NCBI RefSeq assembly: GCF_001665395.1
Contig: NZ_LZSG01000056.1
Coordinates: 36,088 to 100,087 of the forward strand
Reading direction: 5' to 3'
Source: Mycobacterium sp. 1164966.3
GTDB lineage: Bacteria > Actinomycetota > Actinomycetes > Mycobacteriales > Mycobacteriaceae
Length of the DNA: 64,000 bases
Position 1 is the first letter of the stretch; the number at the start of each line of letters is the position of its first letter. The translations under genes were made by a program, and so were the position numbers. Below are positions 35,301 through 43,242 of this stretch, piece after piece. The notes under the pieces are model-generated. The model was not told where the DNA came from, did not search any database, and saw nothing but the letters and a program-made list of their open reading frames with translations.

Positions 35301-35604
35301 TGCCCTTCTTGGGCGCAGTGCTCAGCACCACGCCGCCCTCGGGTGGCAGGTCTCGGACCACGGCGCATGGCACGGTGGCCGTCACGTCGACCGGGCTCAG
35401 GGAAATGAGTGGCGCTGTCACGTTATTGAGTTGGCCATTCTGTGGCCAGTTCAGCGTCGCGGTGGTCTGCACGACCGGCAGCAGCGGTGTCGCGATCGAC
35501 AACACGAAGCCGATCAGTCCGGCGATCGTGGCAACCCACCGGGTGACGCGGACGTCGTCGCGCGTACGGCCGACAGCTTGTTCTTCCTGCTCGATGACGC
35601 TCAC
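32359..35604 (-). CDS. embB: Arabinosyltransferase EmbB
   Basis: 1081 residues. A GT-C arabinosyltransferase that works with EmbA to add alpha-1,3 arabinose branches to arabinogalactan from decaprenyl-phosphoryl arabinose, and a main ethambutol target. The catalytic DDX motif is in GANSSDDGYILGMARV; Met287 equals Met306 of M. tuberculosis EmbB and is wild-type here. A multi-pass membrane half of 15 or so spans is followed by a periplasmic carbohydrate-binding half (RLVPYDLYGEQPKAWRNLRF, YLSRDWGRDWGSL). GTG 35604 overlaps the embA stop (GTGA). Last gene of embA-embB. Confidence 0.96.
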   Translation of the reverse strand: MSVIEQEEQAVGRTRDDVRVTRWVATIAGLIGFVLSIATPLLPVVQTTATLNWPQNGQLNNVTAPLISLSPVDVTATVPCAVVRDLPPEGGVVLSTAPKKGKDAALNALFVVVSSKRVDVTDRNVVIASASRDQAAGAAGVPGCSSIEITSTRAGTFATFVGLTDPAGKPLGGGFADPNLRPQIVGLFTDLTGPAPPGLKFSATIDARFSTTPTTLKLLAMVGAILSTIIALVALWRLDQLDGRRMHRLIPTRWKKFTLVDTTVIFGFVLWHVIGANSSDDGYILGMARVADHAGYMSNYFRWFGSPEDPFGWYYNLLALMTHVSDGSLWMRLPDLVAGLVCWLLLSREVLPRLGPAVTASTAANWAAGLVLLTAWMPFNNGLRPEPIIAVGSLITYVLIERSMCASRLTPAALAVVTAAFTLGVQPTGLIAVAALVAGGRPILRILVRRHRVVGTWPLVAPMLAAGFVIFTVVFADQTLSTVLEATRIRTAIGPSQAWYTENLRYYYLILPTVDGSLSRRFGFLITALCLFTAVFIMLRRKRVPGVARGPAWRLMGVIFGTMFFLMFTPTKWVHHFGLFAAVGAAMAALTTVLVSPKVLRWSRNRMAFLAAVLFVLALCFATTNGWWYVSSYGVPFNSSMPKIGGISISAIFFALFAITAVYAAWLHFADTSHGEGRLARAMTAAPVPLAAGFMALVFVASMVAGIVRQYPTYSNAWDNLREFSGGCGLADDVLVEPDSNAGFMAPLPDNYGPWGPLGPLGGTSPTGFSPNGAPERTLAEAVRETAVPQPGTDYDWYGPTKLTAPGINGSLLPLPYGLNPDQVPVAGSYTTGPQQQSRLTSAWYQLPKPDAGHPLVVVTAAGTIAGNSILHHHTSGQTVVLEYGRPGPGGDLLPAGRLVPYDLYGEQPKAWRNLRFARSQMPADAVAVRVVAEDLSLTPEDWIAVTPPRVPELRSLQEYVGSSQPVLMDWAVGLAFPCQQPMLHANGVTDIPKFRITPDYNAKKQDTDTWQDGVNGGLLGITDLLLRAHVMSTYLSRDWGRDWGSLRKFDTLVDAGPAQLQLGTATRSGLWSPGKIRIKP

Positions 35605-38600
35605 GGTAGTGCCCGAATCGGTCCTTGCCGGCTCCAGCCGTTCACGGTCATCACACCCTGTTCGACGACGGCAGCCGGCGCCTGGTCACTGGGCACCAGA
35701 GGGTAATACTGCTCGACCGATCCCCAGTCGCGATACCAGTCGCCGCGCAGATACGTCGAGATTGTCGAGGTCCGCAACATTGCCTGGGTCAAAAGAAAGG
35801 GACCGCCGGTCTCACTGGCCTCCCACCCGTTGGACGACGACGCGGTTTGTTTGTGATCGGGCAGAATCCGATATCCCGGAAGTTCGGCAACGCCAAGGTG
35901 TTCGGAGAACGGCCGCTGGCACGGGAAGTTCGCGGCGGTCGCGATGTCCATCAGCACAGGTGTGCGCGATCCGATCAACTCCTGCAGGGTCTGCAGCACC
36001 GGGACCCGCGGCGGTGTGAACGCGAACCACTGCTCGGAACTCAGGTTTGGGTCGTAAGCGACGATGCGTGCCGCGTTGGCCTCCGGGGGCGCCCAGGTCA
36101 GCGGGAACCGCAGATTGCGCCACGCCGGCTCCGGCCCGATGTCGATCGGATACACCTCCGCAAGCGGCTGGGTGGTGCCGTCGGGGCGAGCGACGCCCCA
36201 CTGCAATTTCAGCTGCTGCCCGTAGGTGAAGGTGCCGTCCTCTTTGTACGACCAGATAGCACCGGCGGCGGAAACCACCACCAGCGGCCTTTCGCCGGTT
36301 CGGGGCGGCAACTGATACCACGCCGAGGTCGCGGAGGCGGCCAGCGAGTTCTCGCCGTAACTGCCCATCACCGGTGTGCGGGCCGGGTCGAGTCCGAACG
36401 GTAGCGCTACGTGCGACCCGTTGACTCCAATCGGGCCCTTCCCGCCGGCCGTGCCCGCGGAGTCACTCATCGTGGCGTTGGGCTTGTTGGGCGACCCGGT
36501 GGAATTCACCACCCCAGGTTTGGTCACCACCGGGTACGACCTCAGGTCGTCGCCCACCCCTTCGGGTTTGAAGCCGATCGGGTTGACACCGCCGAGCGGG
36601 CCGTCCGGTCCGAACGGCTGACCCGGAACCGGCTGCAGCAGGCCAACATTGGGGTCGGGTTCAGTCAGCACGTCGTCGGCCATCGCGCAACTGGTGAGCC
36701 CTGAAGTCAGGGCAGCCAGGTTGGCTTTGGCGGTGGTGTAGACCGGGTAGCGGAAAGCCGCCCCCTTGGCCAGCGAGCCCACTTCGCCCAGCACCATGAT
36801 CACTGCCACCACCAGCAGGGGCGTGGAGGCCAGCACCCGGTTGCGCCGGTTGTCCTGGACCTCGGTGTGCCCGGCGTAGTCCATCCGGAAGTGGTACCAG
36901 GCGGCGAGCAACCCAGTGATGATCGACAACGTCAGGAACATCGATGTCACCGGGTGGCTGGCGACGACGGGCTGGATGTCGTACCACGGCACTCCGTAGT
37001 TGCCGACGTAGAACCACCCGTTGACTCCCGACGTGGCCCATGCCAACACGAACAGCAGCGCGGTGACGTACAACGCCAGGTTGCGTCGGCTGTGCAGGCC
37101 GATGCGCGCCACGGTGAATGCGGTGACCGCGCCCAGCGCCCCGGCCAGCCCGGCGAAGGCACCGAATTGAACTGCCCACTTGGTCGGCGTGAACGTCAGC
37201 AACAGCAACCCGACCGCGGTGGTTCCGATCAGCCGCCAAGCCGGGCCGCTGGCCAGCCCCGGCACCCGGCCACGCCTCAGCAGCACGAATAACATGCCGA
37301 ACAGGCACAGCAGCAGCACCAGCACAGCGAAGCGCCGCGCCATCGACCCGTCGGGGTTGGATTCGACCGTGAGGAAGTAGTAGCGCAGCCAGTCCTGGTA
37401 CCAGGCGATGGTCGGCCCGACCTTGTATTTGATGCGAGCCGACTCGGCGACGGTGGCCAGCGTCTGCGCCCGGAAGACCACGACGGTGATCAGCGACAAC
37501 GACGCGGCCAGTACTGCCAGCGGTGCCAGCAACCCGTCGGTGGCCTGGCGGCGGCGGATCGTCGCGGCGATGGCCCGGGCCCCGGTCAGCAGCGCGGCCA
37601 GCGCGATCAGCCCCTGCGGTGCCAGCGTCACCGTAAGCATCGCGACGATGATGGCGACCGCCGCCGGAACCAGCCGTCGCGCCGCGACCGAGCGTTCCAC
37701 CAGCATCCAGGTGACCAGCACGCCCAGGGCGATCAGCGGCTCCGGTCGAAGGCCGTTGTTGAACGGCAGCCAAGCGGCCACGAACACCGCGCCCGCGGTA
37801 TAGACGGCTGCCCGGTTGGCGGCCATGCCGCCCTTGCCCGGTCCCAGCCGCCGCAGTACGCAGCGGCTGATGAGCAGCCAGCACGCGATCCCGGCCAGCG
37901 TGGCGGGCAGTCGCATCCACACGCCGGCGGTGCTCACCGACGCCAGCTGGGCCAATACCGAGTGGTACCAGTCGAACGGCGCCTCGGTGGTGCCGAAATA
38001 CCGGTAGTAGTTGGCGACGTATCCGGCCTGCGGCGCCACGCGGGCGATGGTCAGGTTGTAGCCATCGTCGGACGAAGTTGCGCCGATGACGTGCCAGAGC
38101 AGCAGCGTCGCAATCACAACCGCGTCGGCGATCCAGATCGTGGGGCCGATCCGCCACCACGACGGCCCGTGCGCGCGGGGGCGATACCGGGACAGCCAGG
38201 CGATCGGGGAGCGCCAGTCGCGCAGCGTGTCGTCGCCGCGGCTATGGCGGTCCAGCGCGGCCATCGCCACGATGGCGACGACGACGCTCAGCGCGCCGAG
38301 GATCATCAGGATCGCCTTCAGCGCCGTCGGCGCGACGATGAATCTGGTGTCCACGTCGATGCGCGCCGACAACCCAGGCTGGGCCGCGACCTTCATCTCG
38401 GTGAAGATCCCGCCGACTTGCGGCTTCTTCTCGGGGGCCAGGATCCCTCTGGCTCCGGGGATCCCGACGAAATCCGCACCCGCTGCGCCGGCGTCGGCCC
38501 AGATGTGCAGCACAGTGCACGCGCCGGCGGCCACAGCCGAGCGTTGTGCCACCGCGGCTACCGAGTCCCGGAAAGCGACGACGATCACATCTTTACTGGC

Positions 38601-38933
38601 GCGGACGAACAGCCCGTGCTTGCCGGCGTCCACGCCGCCGGACGGCAGGGTGGACAGCACCAGGCCCCCGTCGGCGGGCAAGGTGGCCATCGCCGCACAA
38701 GGGATGGAGATGTCCAGGGCCCGCGGTGCCCCGGAGACCAGCGGAGAGGTGATCTGCGTGACCCGATCGATACCGCCGTCCGCGGTGCTGCCCTGCGGCC
38801 ACCGGATGGTCGAGGTCGTCTGCTTCACCGGAAGCAACGGAACCAGGGCGCACAACAACAAGCCCACGATGCCGGCGACGGTGGCGACCAGCCGTGGGAT
38901 GCGCTGCGATCGCTCATTACCGTCGGGGGGCAC
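35601..38933 (-). CDS. embA: Arabinosyltransferase EmbA
   Basis: About 1110 residues from GTG 38933; the next start (embB) overlaps its stop. It has the same architecture as EmbB: first periplasmic domain (ITSPLVSGAPRALDISIPCA), catalytic DDX in GATSSDDGYNLTIARV, the conserved membrane loop FTPTKWAVQFGAFAG, and the C-terminal sugar-binding half (SAWYQLPPRTGERPLVVVSA). Partner of EmbB in arabinogalactan branching. I start at PPDGNERSQRI, matching the M. tuberculosis N-terminus; an in-frame basic extension reaches 39026 and cannot be excluded because neither start has a clear Shine-Dalgarno. Unlike M. tuberculosis, embC does not lie directly upstream; embR is divergent. Confidence 0.95.
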   Translation of the reverse strand: MPPDGNERSQRIPRLVATVAGIVGLLLCALVPLLPVKQTTSTIRWPQGSTADGGIDRVTQITSPLVSGAPRALDISIPCAAMATLPADGGLVLSTLPSGGVDAGKHGLFVRASKDVIVVAFRDSVAAVAQRSAVAAGACTVLHIWADAGAAGADFVGIPGARGILAPEKKPQVGGIFTEMKVAAQPGLSARIDVDTRFIVAPTALKAILMILGALSVVVAIVAMAALDRHSRGDDTLRDWRSPIAWLSRYRPRAHGPSWWRIGPTIWIADAVVIATLLLWHVIGATSSDDGYNLTIARVAPQAGYVANYYRYFGTTEAPFDWYHSVLAQLASVSTAGVWMRLPATLAGIACWLLISRCVLRRLGPGKGGMAANRAAVYTAGAVFVAAWLPFNNGLRPEPLIALGVLVTWMLVERSVAARRLVPAAVAIIVAMLTVTLAPQGLIALAALLTGARAIAATIRRRQATDGLLAPLAVLAASLSLITVVVFRAQTLATVAESARIKYKVGPTIAWYQDWLRYYFLTVESNPDGSMARRFAVLVLLLCLFGMLFVLLRRGRVPGLASGPAWRLIGTTAVGLLLLTFTPTKWAVQFGAFAGLAGALGAVTAFTVARIGLHSRRNLALYVTALLFVLAWATSGVNGWFYVGNYGVPWYDIQPVVASHPVTSMFLTLSIITGLLAAWYHFRMDYAGHTEVQDNRRNRVLASTPLLVVAVIMVLGEVGSLAKGAAFRYPVYTTAKANLAALTSGLTSCAMADDVLTEPDPNVGLLQPVPGQPFGPDGPLGGVNPIGFKPEGVGDDLRSYPVVTKPGVVNSTGSPNKPNATMSDSAGTAGGKGPIGVNGSHVALPFGLDPARTPVMGSYGENSLAASATSAWYQLPPRTGERPLVVVSAAGAIWSYKEDGTFTYGQQLKLQWGVARPDGTTQPLAEVYPIDIGPEPAWRNLRFPLTWAPPEANAARIVAYDPNLSSEQWFAFTPPRVPVLQTLQELIGSRTPVLMDIATAANFPCQRPFSEHLGVAELPGYRILPDHKQTASSSNGWEASETGGPFLLTQAMLRTSTISTYLRGDWYRDWGSVEQYYPLVPSDQAPAAVVEQGVMTVNGWSRQGPIRALP

Positions 38934-39230
38934 GAGGGTCGATGGTAAGCGACGCCGCTTTCGCCGGTGAGGATGCAGGGCGCGACGTGCCGAGTTTCGC
39001 ACTGAGCGCACGATCACACCTGTCACTCAGGCACCACACCGCGAAGCATGTTGCGAGGTGGGAAACGATGTCGCCGGTGATATCGCTTCGCGAGAGCGGT
39101 CGGCCCGGTACGTGTGTGGCACTCGCAAAGCTCACTGCCTCCGCGTGGATTCACCCGCTTGCAGCCGTGCATGCCGTCACAATGAGACCTACGGCTGAGG
39201 CCCTCGACAACCCAGGAGGCTGGCGGCGCA
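38934..39230. promoter_or_regulatory. Divergent embA-embR intergenic region
   Basis: 297 bases between the divergently read embA and embR genes, so it must hold promoters for both. EmbR is a SARP-type activator that binds emb promoters in M. tuberculosis, making this the natural place for its sites, but I see no clear direct heptamers at 11-bp spacing. AGGAGG near 39214 is the embR ribosome-binding site. Confidence 0.5.
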
Positions 39231-40367
39231 ATGAAGAGCTCGGGACTCGGGTTCGGCGTGCTGGGGCCGCTACTGATGACCACCCACGGCGTCCGGTTGT
39301 CGCTGGGCGCGCCCAAGCAGCGAGCCGTGTTGGCGATGCTGGTGATCAACCGCAACCGTCCGGTGTCGGTCGATGCGTTGATCGACGCGGTGTGGGACGA
39401 CGACCCGGTACCGGCTGCGCGGACCAGCATTCAATCCCACGTGTCCAACCTGCGGCGGCTGCTGCGCGACGCCGGCGTCGACCCGTACCAGGCGCTGGCT
39501 AGCGCACCGCCGGGCTACCAGCTCAGCATTGCCGACACCGAGTGCGACGTCGGGCGTTTCACCACCGAAAAGGCCGCCGGTATCCAGGCCGCCGCCGCTG
39601 GACGATTCGAGGACGCCAGCAGCCATCTGTCGGCGGCGCTGCGCGAGTGGCGCGGACCGGTCCTTGACGACTTACGCGACTTCGCCTTCGTGCAGGCATT
39701 CGGCACCGCACTGCTGGAAGAAAAGGTGGCGGCGCACACCGCGCGCGCCGACGCCGAGATCGCTTGCGGGCGCGCCGGCGCGGTGATTGCCGAGCTCGAG
39801 GCGCTTACCGCCGAGCATCCCTATCGCGAACCGCTGTGGGCGCAGCTCATCACCGCCTACTACATCACCGAGCGCCAGTCGGACGCGCTCGGTGCTTATC
39901 GCCGTCTCAAAACCGCTTTGGCCGACGGGCTCGGCATCGATCCGGGGCCCACCGTCACCGCCTTGCACGAGCGCATACTGCGCCAGCAGCCGTTGGCCGC
40001 AAAGCGGTTGATCTCGACCACCCGCCGGCTAGGTGCTTACCAGGACTCCGATGCCGGGGCCGAGTCCGCCGAAGCCTGGCTGCGCGACCGGGCCGGTCGG
40101 CGGTACCGGCTGAGCGGCGCGACCACCCGGATAGGGCGTCTCGACGATAACGACATCGTCATCGCCGACGACGAAGACGTCAGCCGCCATCACGCGGTAG
40201 TCATCGACACGGGAGCCGGCTTCGTGATTTACGATTCGCGCTCGACCAACGGCGTCGAGGTGGGGGGCCAGCGCATCCGGGGCAGCGCCAACCTCGCCGA
40301 CGGCGACCGCATCCGCGTCGGTGGTAGCGAGTTCGTCGTCGAAATCAGTGAGGGCTCAGCCACTTAG
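39231..40367 (+). CDS. embR: SARP-FHA transcriptional regulator EmbR
   Basis: 378 residues. N-terminal winged helix (about 8-105) and bacterial transcriptional-activation domain (about 106-255) of the SARP class, followed by a C-terminal FHA domain with TRIGRLDDNDIVI, SRHHAVV and DSRSTNGVEV, the phosphothreonine-binding arginine, serine and asparagine. In M. tuberculosis EmbR is phosphorylated by PknH, binds emb promoters and raises the LAM/LM ratio, but is encoded elsewhere (Rv1267c). Here it is divergent from embA, as in M. avium. Its 3' end overlaps the convergent DinB-like gene by 12 bases. ATG 39231 is preceded by AGGAGG. Confidence 0.93.
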   Translation: MKSSGLGFGVLGPLLMTTHGVRLSLGAPKQRAVLAMLVINRNRPVSVDALIDAVWDDDPVPAARTSIQSHVSNLRRLLRDAGVDPYQALASAPPGYQLSIADTECDVGRFTTEKAAGIQAAAAGRFEDASSHLSAALREWRGPVLDDLRDFAFVQAFGTALLEEKVAAHTARADAEIACGRAGAVIAELEALTAEHPYREPLWAQLITAYYITERQSDALGAYRRLKTALADGLGIDPGPTVTALHERILRQQPLAAKRLISTTRRLGAYQDSDAGAESAEAWLRDRAGRRYRLSGATTRIGRLDDNDIVIADDEDVSRHHAVVIDTGAGFVIYDSRSTNGVEVGGQRIRGSANLADGDRIRVGGSEFVVEISEGSAT

Positions 40368-40991
40368 CCGGCTGGCCAGCGTGGGCAGGCCGGGGCCGGT
40401 GAGGTCGTCGAGCGCCGCGGGGCGACCGGTCATCGCCATCAGCAGCGCCTCGCCGGGGCCGGATACCTCGGCGCCGCTGCCGTGTTCCCAGTCGACATCG
40501 GTGGCCCGCAGGTACAGTCCTCTGATCCGACGCCCGGCGCCCAGCCTGGGGTTGCCGGGCACCAGGCCGAGCACTCGGACCAGCCGCTCGGCGGGGATGG
40601 TCCGCGGCTCACCGAGCGCGCGGCGGATGTCTTGGTGGTGGACTGTGCCGTCGACGAGCGCGATCATCCCGCCGAAGCCCGCGGTGAGCCCGCGAGGGGT
40701 GAGATGGCTCCGGAGGAAGTCCAGCAACTCCTGCGGGCTGAGGGCGGAGAACTCGTCGACGCCAACCTCATTGGCGCGCAGTATTTTTCCCTTCGCGAAT
40801 CGCTTGATCAGCCCAAGCTTGCCGAGTTCCTCGTAGCTGATCACATGCGCGACAACGTCTTTCACGCTCCACTTGGTACACAGGCTGGGCGCGTCCCACT
40901 GTGGTGGCGTCAGGGTGGCCAGGAACTCCGCGAGATCGGTTCGCTCGGCGTGGGCCATGTCCATCAGGGTGGTTGCGCCGTTTGTCGTCAT
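40356..40991 (-). CDS. DinB/MDMPI-like (TIGR03083-type) protein
   Basis: 211 residues. The N-terminal four-helix-bundle pattern of the mycothiol-dependent maleylpyruvate isomerase/DinB group is visible: ERTDLAEFLATLTPPQWDAP, LCTKWSVKDVVAHVISYEE, and a later VDGTVHHQDIRRALG with the metal-binding-type histidines. The usual roles are thiol-dependent isomerase or transferase reactions; the substrate is unknown. Last gene of an arsR-SRPBCC-DinB operon: its ATG overlaps the SRPBCC stop (ATGA). Converges on embR with a 12-base overlap of the 3' ends. Confidence 0.82.
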   Translation of the reverse strand: MTTNGATTLMDMAHAERTDLAEFLATLTPPQWDAPSLCTKWSVKDVVAHVISYEELGKLGLIKRFAKGKILRANEVGVDEFSALSPQELLDFLRSHLTPRGLTAGFGGMIALVDGTVHHQDIRRALGEPRTIPAERLVRVLGLVPGNPRLGAGRRIRGLYLRATDVDWEHGSGAEVSGPGEALLMAMTGRPAALDDLTGPGLPTLASRLSG

Positions 40992-41476
40992 GACCGCGCC
41001 GCCACGCTGAACAGCCGACCGTAGCGGTCCAGATACAGCGGCCAGCCCGCGTCCCCGTCGACGCCGTCGGCGACCGATTGCCAGCCCTTGCCGTGGCGGT
41101 CGAGATGGCGGTGTTCGAGTTCGACGCGGGTGCGTTGGCCGGACTCGGCGATGAAGCGCACCTCGACTTCGCTGGCTTTGGACGGATCGTCTTGCAGCTG
41201 CCAGGTCGGACCAATGTCCCAAGTGAACACCACGCGAGTGGGTGGCTCGTAGACCAGCACGCGCGCCCATCGGCACTCGCTCCCGTCGACGCCGCGGTCG
41301 TAGATGTGTCCGCCCACCCGTGGCTCGAAAATCGTTTCGGCGATGGGGACGGCGAGCAGGTTGTGCTCACGCGGTTTGAAGTCGCCGAACCGCTCGGTGA
41401 AGACGGCGAACGCGCGCTCGACCGGTGCGTTGACGACGATGCGGTGACGCAAGTCGGGCGTTCTTGGCTGTGTCAT
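40988..41476 (-). CDS. SRPBCC (AHSA1-type) protein
   Basis: 162 residues of the activator-of-Hsp90-like/START class: IVVNAPVERAFAVFTERFGDFKP, FEPRVGGHIYDRG, WARVLVYEPPTRVVFTWDIG, then a final amphipathic helix. Such proteins are very often paired with an ArsR regulator directly upstream, as here (4-base overlap), in small detoxification-type operons, possibly responding to an organic ligand. The ligand is not known. Confidence 0.88.
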   Translation of the reverse strand: MTQPRTPDLRHRIVVNAPVERAFAVFTERFGDFKPREHNLLAVPIAETIFEPRVGGHIYDRGVDGSECRWARVLVYEPPTRVVFTWDIGPTWQLQDDPSKASEVEVRFIAESGQRTRVELEHRHLDRHGKGWQSVADGVDGDAGWPLYLDRYGRLFSVAARS

Positions 41477-41796
41477 GCAGGATCTCCTCCGATCTCGTTG
41501 AGGCTTTGTGCGTATGTGGCCAGCGCTTGGGTCCAGAACCGGTCCAGGTCGGCGCGCAAGGCTTGCAGACCGGTCGGGTCGAGCTGGTAGACGCGACGCG
41601 TTCCGGCGGCGCGGTCGCGCACCAGGCCGGCGGACTTGAGCACCTTGAGGTGCTGCGAAACAGCCGGCCGGCTGACCGGCAGATCACGAGCCAGTTCGCC
41701 GACGGCAAGCGGGCCGTGGGCAAGCCGCTCCACAATCGACCGTCGCGTGCCGTCGGCTAAGGCCAGCCACGCAGCGCCCGTTTGGTAAGTGGCCAC
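41473..41796 (-). CDS. ArsR-family repressor
   Basis: 107 residues, a winged-helix repressor: RRSIVERLAHGPLAVGELAR, then the recognition helix VSRPAVSQHLKVLKSAGLV and wing RAAGTRRVYQL. No cysteine pair for metal sensing is visible, so it belongs to the non-metal ArsR type usually found with SRPBCC partners. It starts at GTG 41796; a perfect 7-6-7 palindrome lies 4 bases upstream, consistent with autorepression. First gene of a three-gene overlapping operon. Confidence 0.92.
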   Translation of the reverse strand: MATYQTGAAWLALADGTRRSIVERLAHGPLAVGELARDLPVSRPAVSQHLKVLKSAGLVRDRAAGTRRVYQLDPTGLQALRADLDRFWTQALATYAQSLNEIGGDPA

Positions 41797-41799
41797 GAA

Positions 41800-41819
41800 C
41801 CGTAAGTCTAGGCTTACGG
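41800..41819. promoter_or_regulatory. Probable ArsR operator
   Basis: Perfect inverted repeat CCGTAAG - TCTAGG - CTTACGG, centred 13 bases upstream of the repressor start codon. Size, symmetry and position are those of an autoregulatory ArsR-type operator. It covers the spot where a promoter or a leaderless transcript start would lie. Confidence 0.7.
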
Positions 41820-41917
41820 ATGCTCGTGCTCAAGTTTTAGTGCCCGCGGGGCCACTAGCCGTTGCATAGCCCGCAGTCATAGCGGCGAAGAAGACCCACC
41901 CCAACCGGAGGACACTG

Positions 41918-42067
41918 ATGCCGAGGCGTTCCGCGCGGTTCCACGCGATGGTGGACGGCAAAATCACCGACCGGCTAACGAGCACCCCGAAGCATGGCAA
42001 GCACATCCAGTCAGCGCTAAGACCCGGCTTTGCACAAATTGGTGTGCGCCGGCAGCGTGGATCGTGA
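41918..42067 (+). CDS. Possible 49-residue ORF, function unknown
   Basis: A short frame from ATG 41918 preceded by GGAGGA at good distance, encoding a basic peptide (MPRRSARFHAMVDGKITDR at its start). No family is recognised and it may be a remnant. It lies in the 367-base gap between arsR and the broken HNH gene, where I see nothing else. Confidence 0.2.
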   Translation: MPRRSARFHAMVDGKITDRLTSTPKHGKHIQSALRPGFAQIGVRRQRGS

Positions 42068-42163
42068 GCTGGTCGGCCTCATGGTCGGGCCCGGTGGTGC
42101 GGGCGAATTGCGCGCTGCCGCAACCGGTTTGAGCTGCCCACATCGTGCCAGTAGTGACGCGGC

Positions 42164-42600
42164 CTAGTTGGTTGCCGGTGGGGGTGGCTGGAATGGGTCG
42201 TACCACCACCAGTCGGCGCGCTCCCCGGTGGGTCCGGGGCACGGTGGGACCGCCGGCGGTGGGCCAGTGGGTGGGCGGGCCAGCGAGGCGGCGCTGAGCG
42301 TTCGTCCGTCGCTGTCGGTGACGATGAGATCGTCGGCGGGTCCGCTGATGGTGATCAGGCCGCGATGGTGCAGCCGATGATGATACGGGCACACCAAGAT
42401 TAGGTTTTCCAGCTCGGTGGGCCCACCGTCTTCCCAATGCCGGATGTGGTGGGCGTGCAATCCCCGGGTGGCCCCACAGCCGGGAACCGCGCAGGTGGGA
42501 TGACGGTGCTGCAGCGCGCGGCGCAGCCGCCGGTTGATCAGACGGGTAGTGCGCCCGGCGCGATGACTTGCCCGTCGCGCTCGAACCACGCCGACCGCGA
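42164..42600 (-). pseudogene. 13E12-type HNH endonuclease fragment
   Basis: The C-terminal third of a mycobacterial 13E12-repeat (DUF222-HNH) protein: TTRLINRRLRRALQHRHP, CAVPGCGATRGLHAHHIRHW, CPYHHRLHHRG and the conserved tail GERADWWWYDPF. The HNH zinc cysteines and histidines remain, but the upstream domain is missing. A one-base frameshift near 42553 separates WFERDGQVIAPG from GRTTRLI. The fragment abuts a truncated LuxR gene on the other strand near 42600. Confidence 0.75.
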
Positions 42601-43123
42601 CGCACATGATGCGCTGGAGATCGCCGTGCAGACCGGCGGGTATTGGCGCCTGCCCGACGTCGTCGAGTGTCTGGGCCGCCTGGCAGCCGCCGCCGGCAAC
42701 CACCAGCATGCAGCCCGCCTATTCGGGGCAGCTGAAGCGAACCGGCAGCGCACCGGAGAGGTCCGCTTCAAGATCTACCAAGCGGGCTACGACGCCGCCC
42801 TGACAACGATCCGAAATGCCCTGGAGGAGCAGGATTTTGACGCGGCGTGGGCCGAGGGAACTGCCCTGTCCACCGAAGAGGCGATCGCCTACGCGCAACG
42901 CGGCCGTGGTCAACGCAAGAGGCCTACTAGCGGATGGGAATCGCTCACCCCGACAGAGCGCGACGTCGTCCGGCTCGTCAGCGACGGACTGACCAACGCG
43001 GATGTCGCCACGCGCCTGTTCATCTCGCCGCGCACCGTGCAGACCCATCTCACGCACGTCTACGCAAAACTCGGGCTGGCGTCCCGTGTGCAGCTGGTGC
43101 AGGAAGCTGCCCGCCACGGTTAG
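42601..43123 (+). pseudogene. LuxR-family regulator fragment (3' end only)
   Basis: About 170 residues of the C-terminus of a large ATP-binding LuxR regulator. A tetratricopeptide-like part (LPDVVECLGRLAAAAGNHQHA, ARLFGAAEANRQRTGEVRF) precedes an intact LuxR helix-turn-helix (LTPTERDVVRLVSDGLTNAD, VATRLFISPRTVQTHLTHVY). The ATPase half is absent and no good start lies at the break, so it is probably dead, although the DNA-binding domain could fold if expressed. The break coincides with the break of the HNH fragment on the opposite strand. Confidence 0.7.
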
Positions 43124-43153
43124 TGGCGACCGCAAGCGCGGCGCAGCCGAGCC

Positions 43154-43216
43154 CCGCGAAAGTGCAGCTACCGACGGCCCAACTCGGGCGTTACGTTGCC
43201 AATCGCACTTTCGCGG
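43154..43216. repeat. Inverted repeat, 12-bp perfect arms, after embC
   Basis: CCGCGAAAGTGC (43154-43165) and GCACTTTCGCGG (43205-43216) enclose 39 bases. It lies 27 bases beyond the embC stop and just after the LuxR fragment. The layout (12-15-bp arms, about 40-base centre) matches the element after erp. A terminator or dispersed repeat is likely. Confidence 0.65.
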
Positions 43217-43242
43217 ACCACTCGGCGACGACCGCGCCACCG

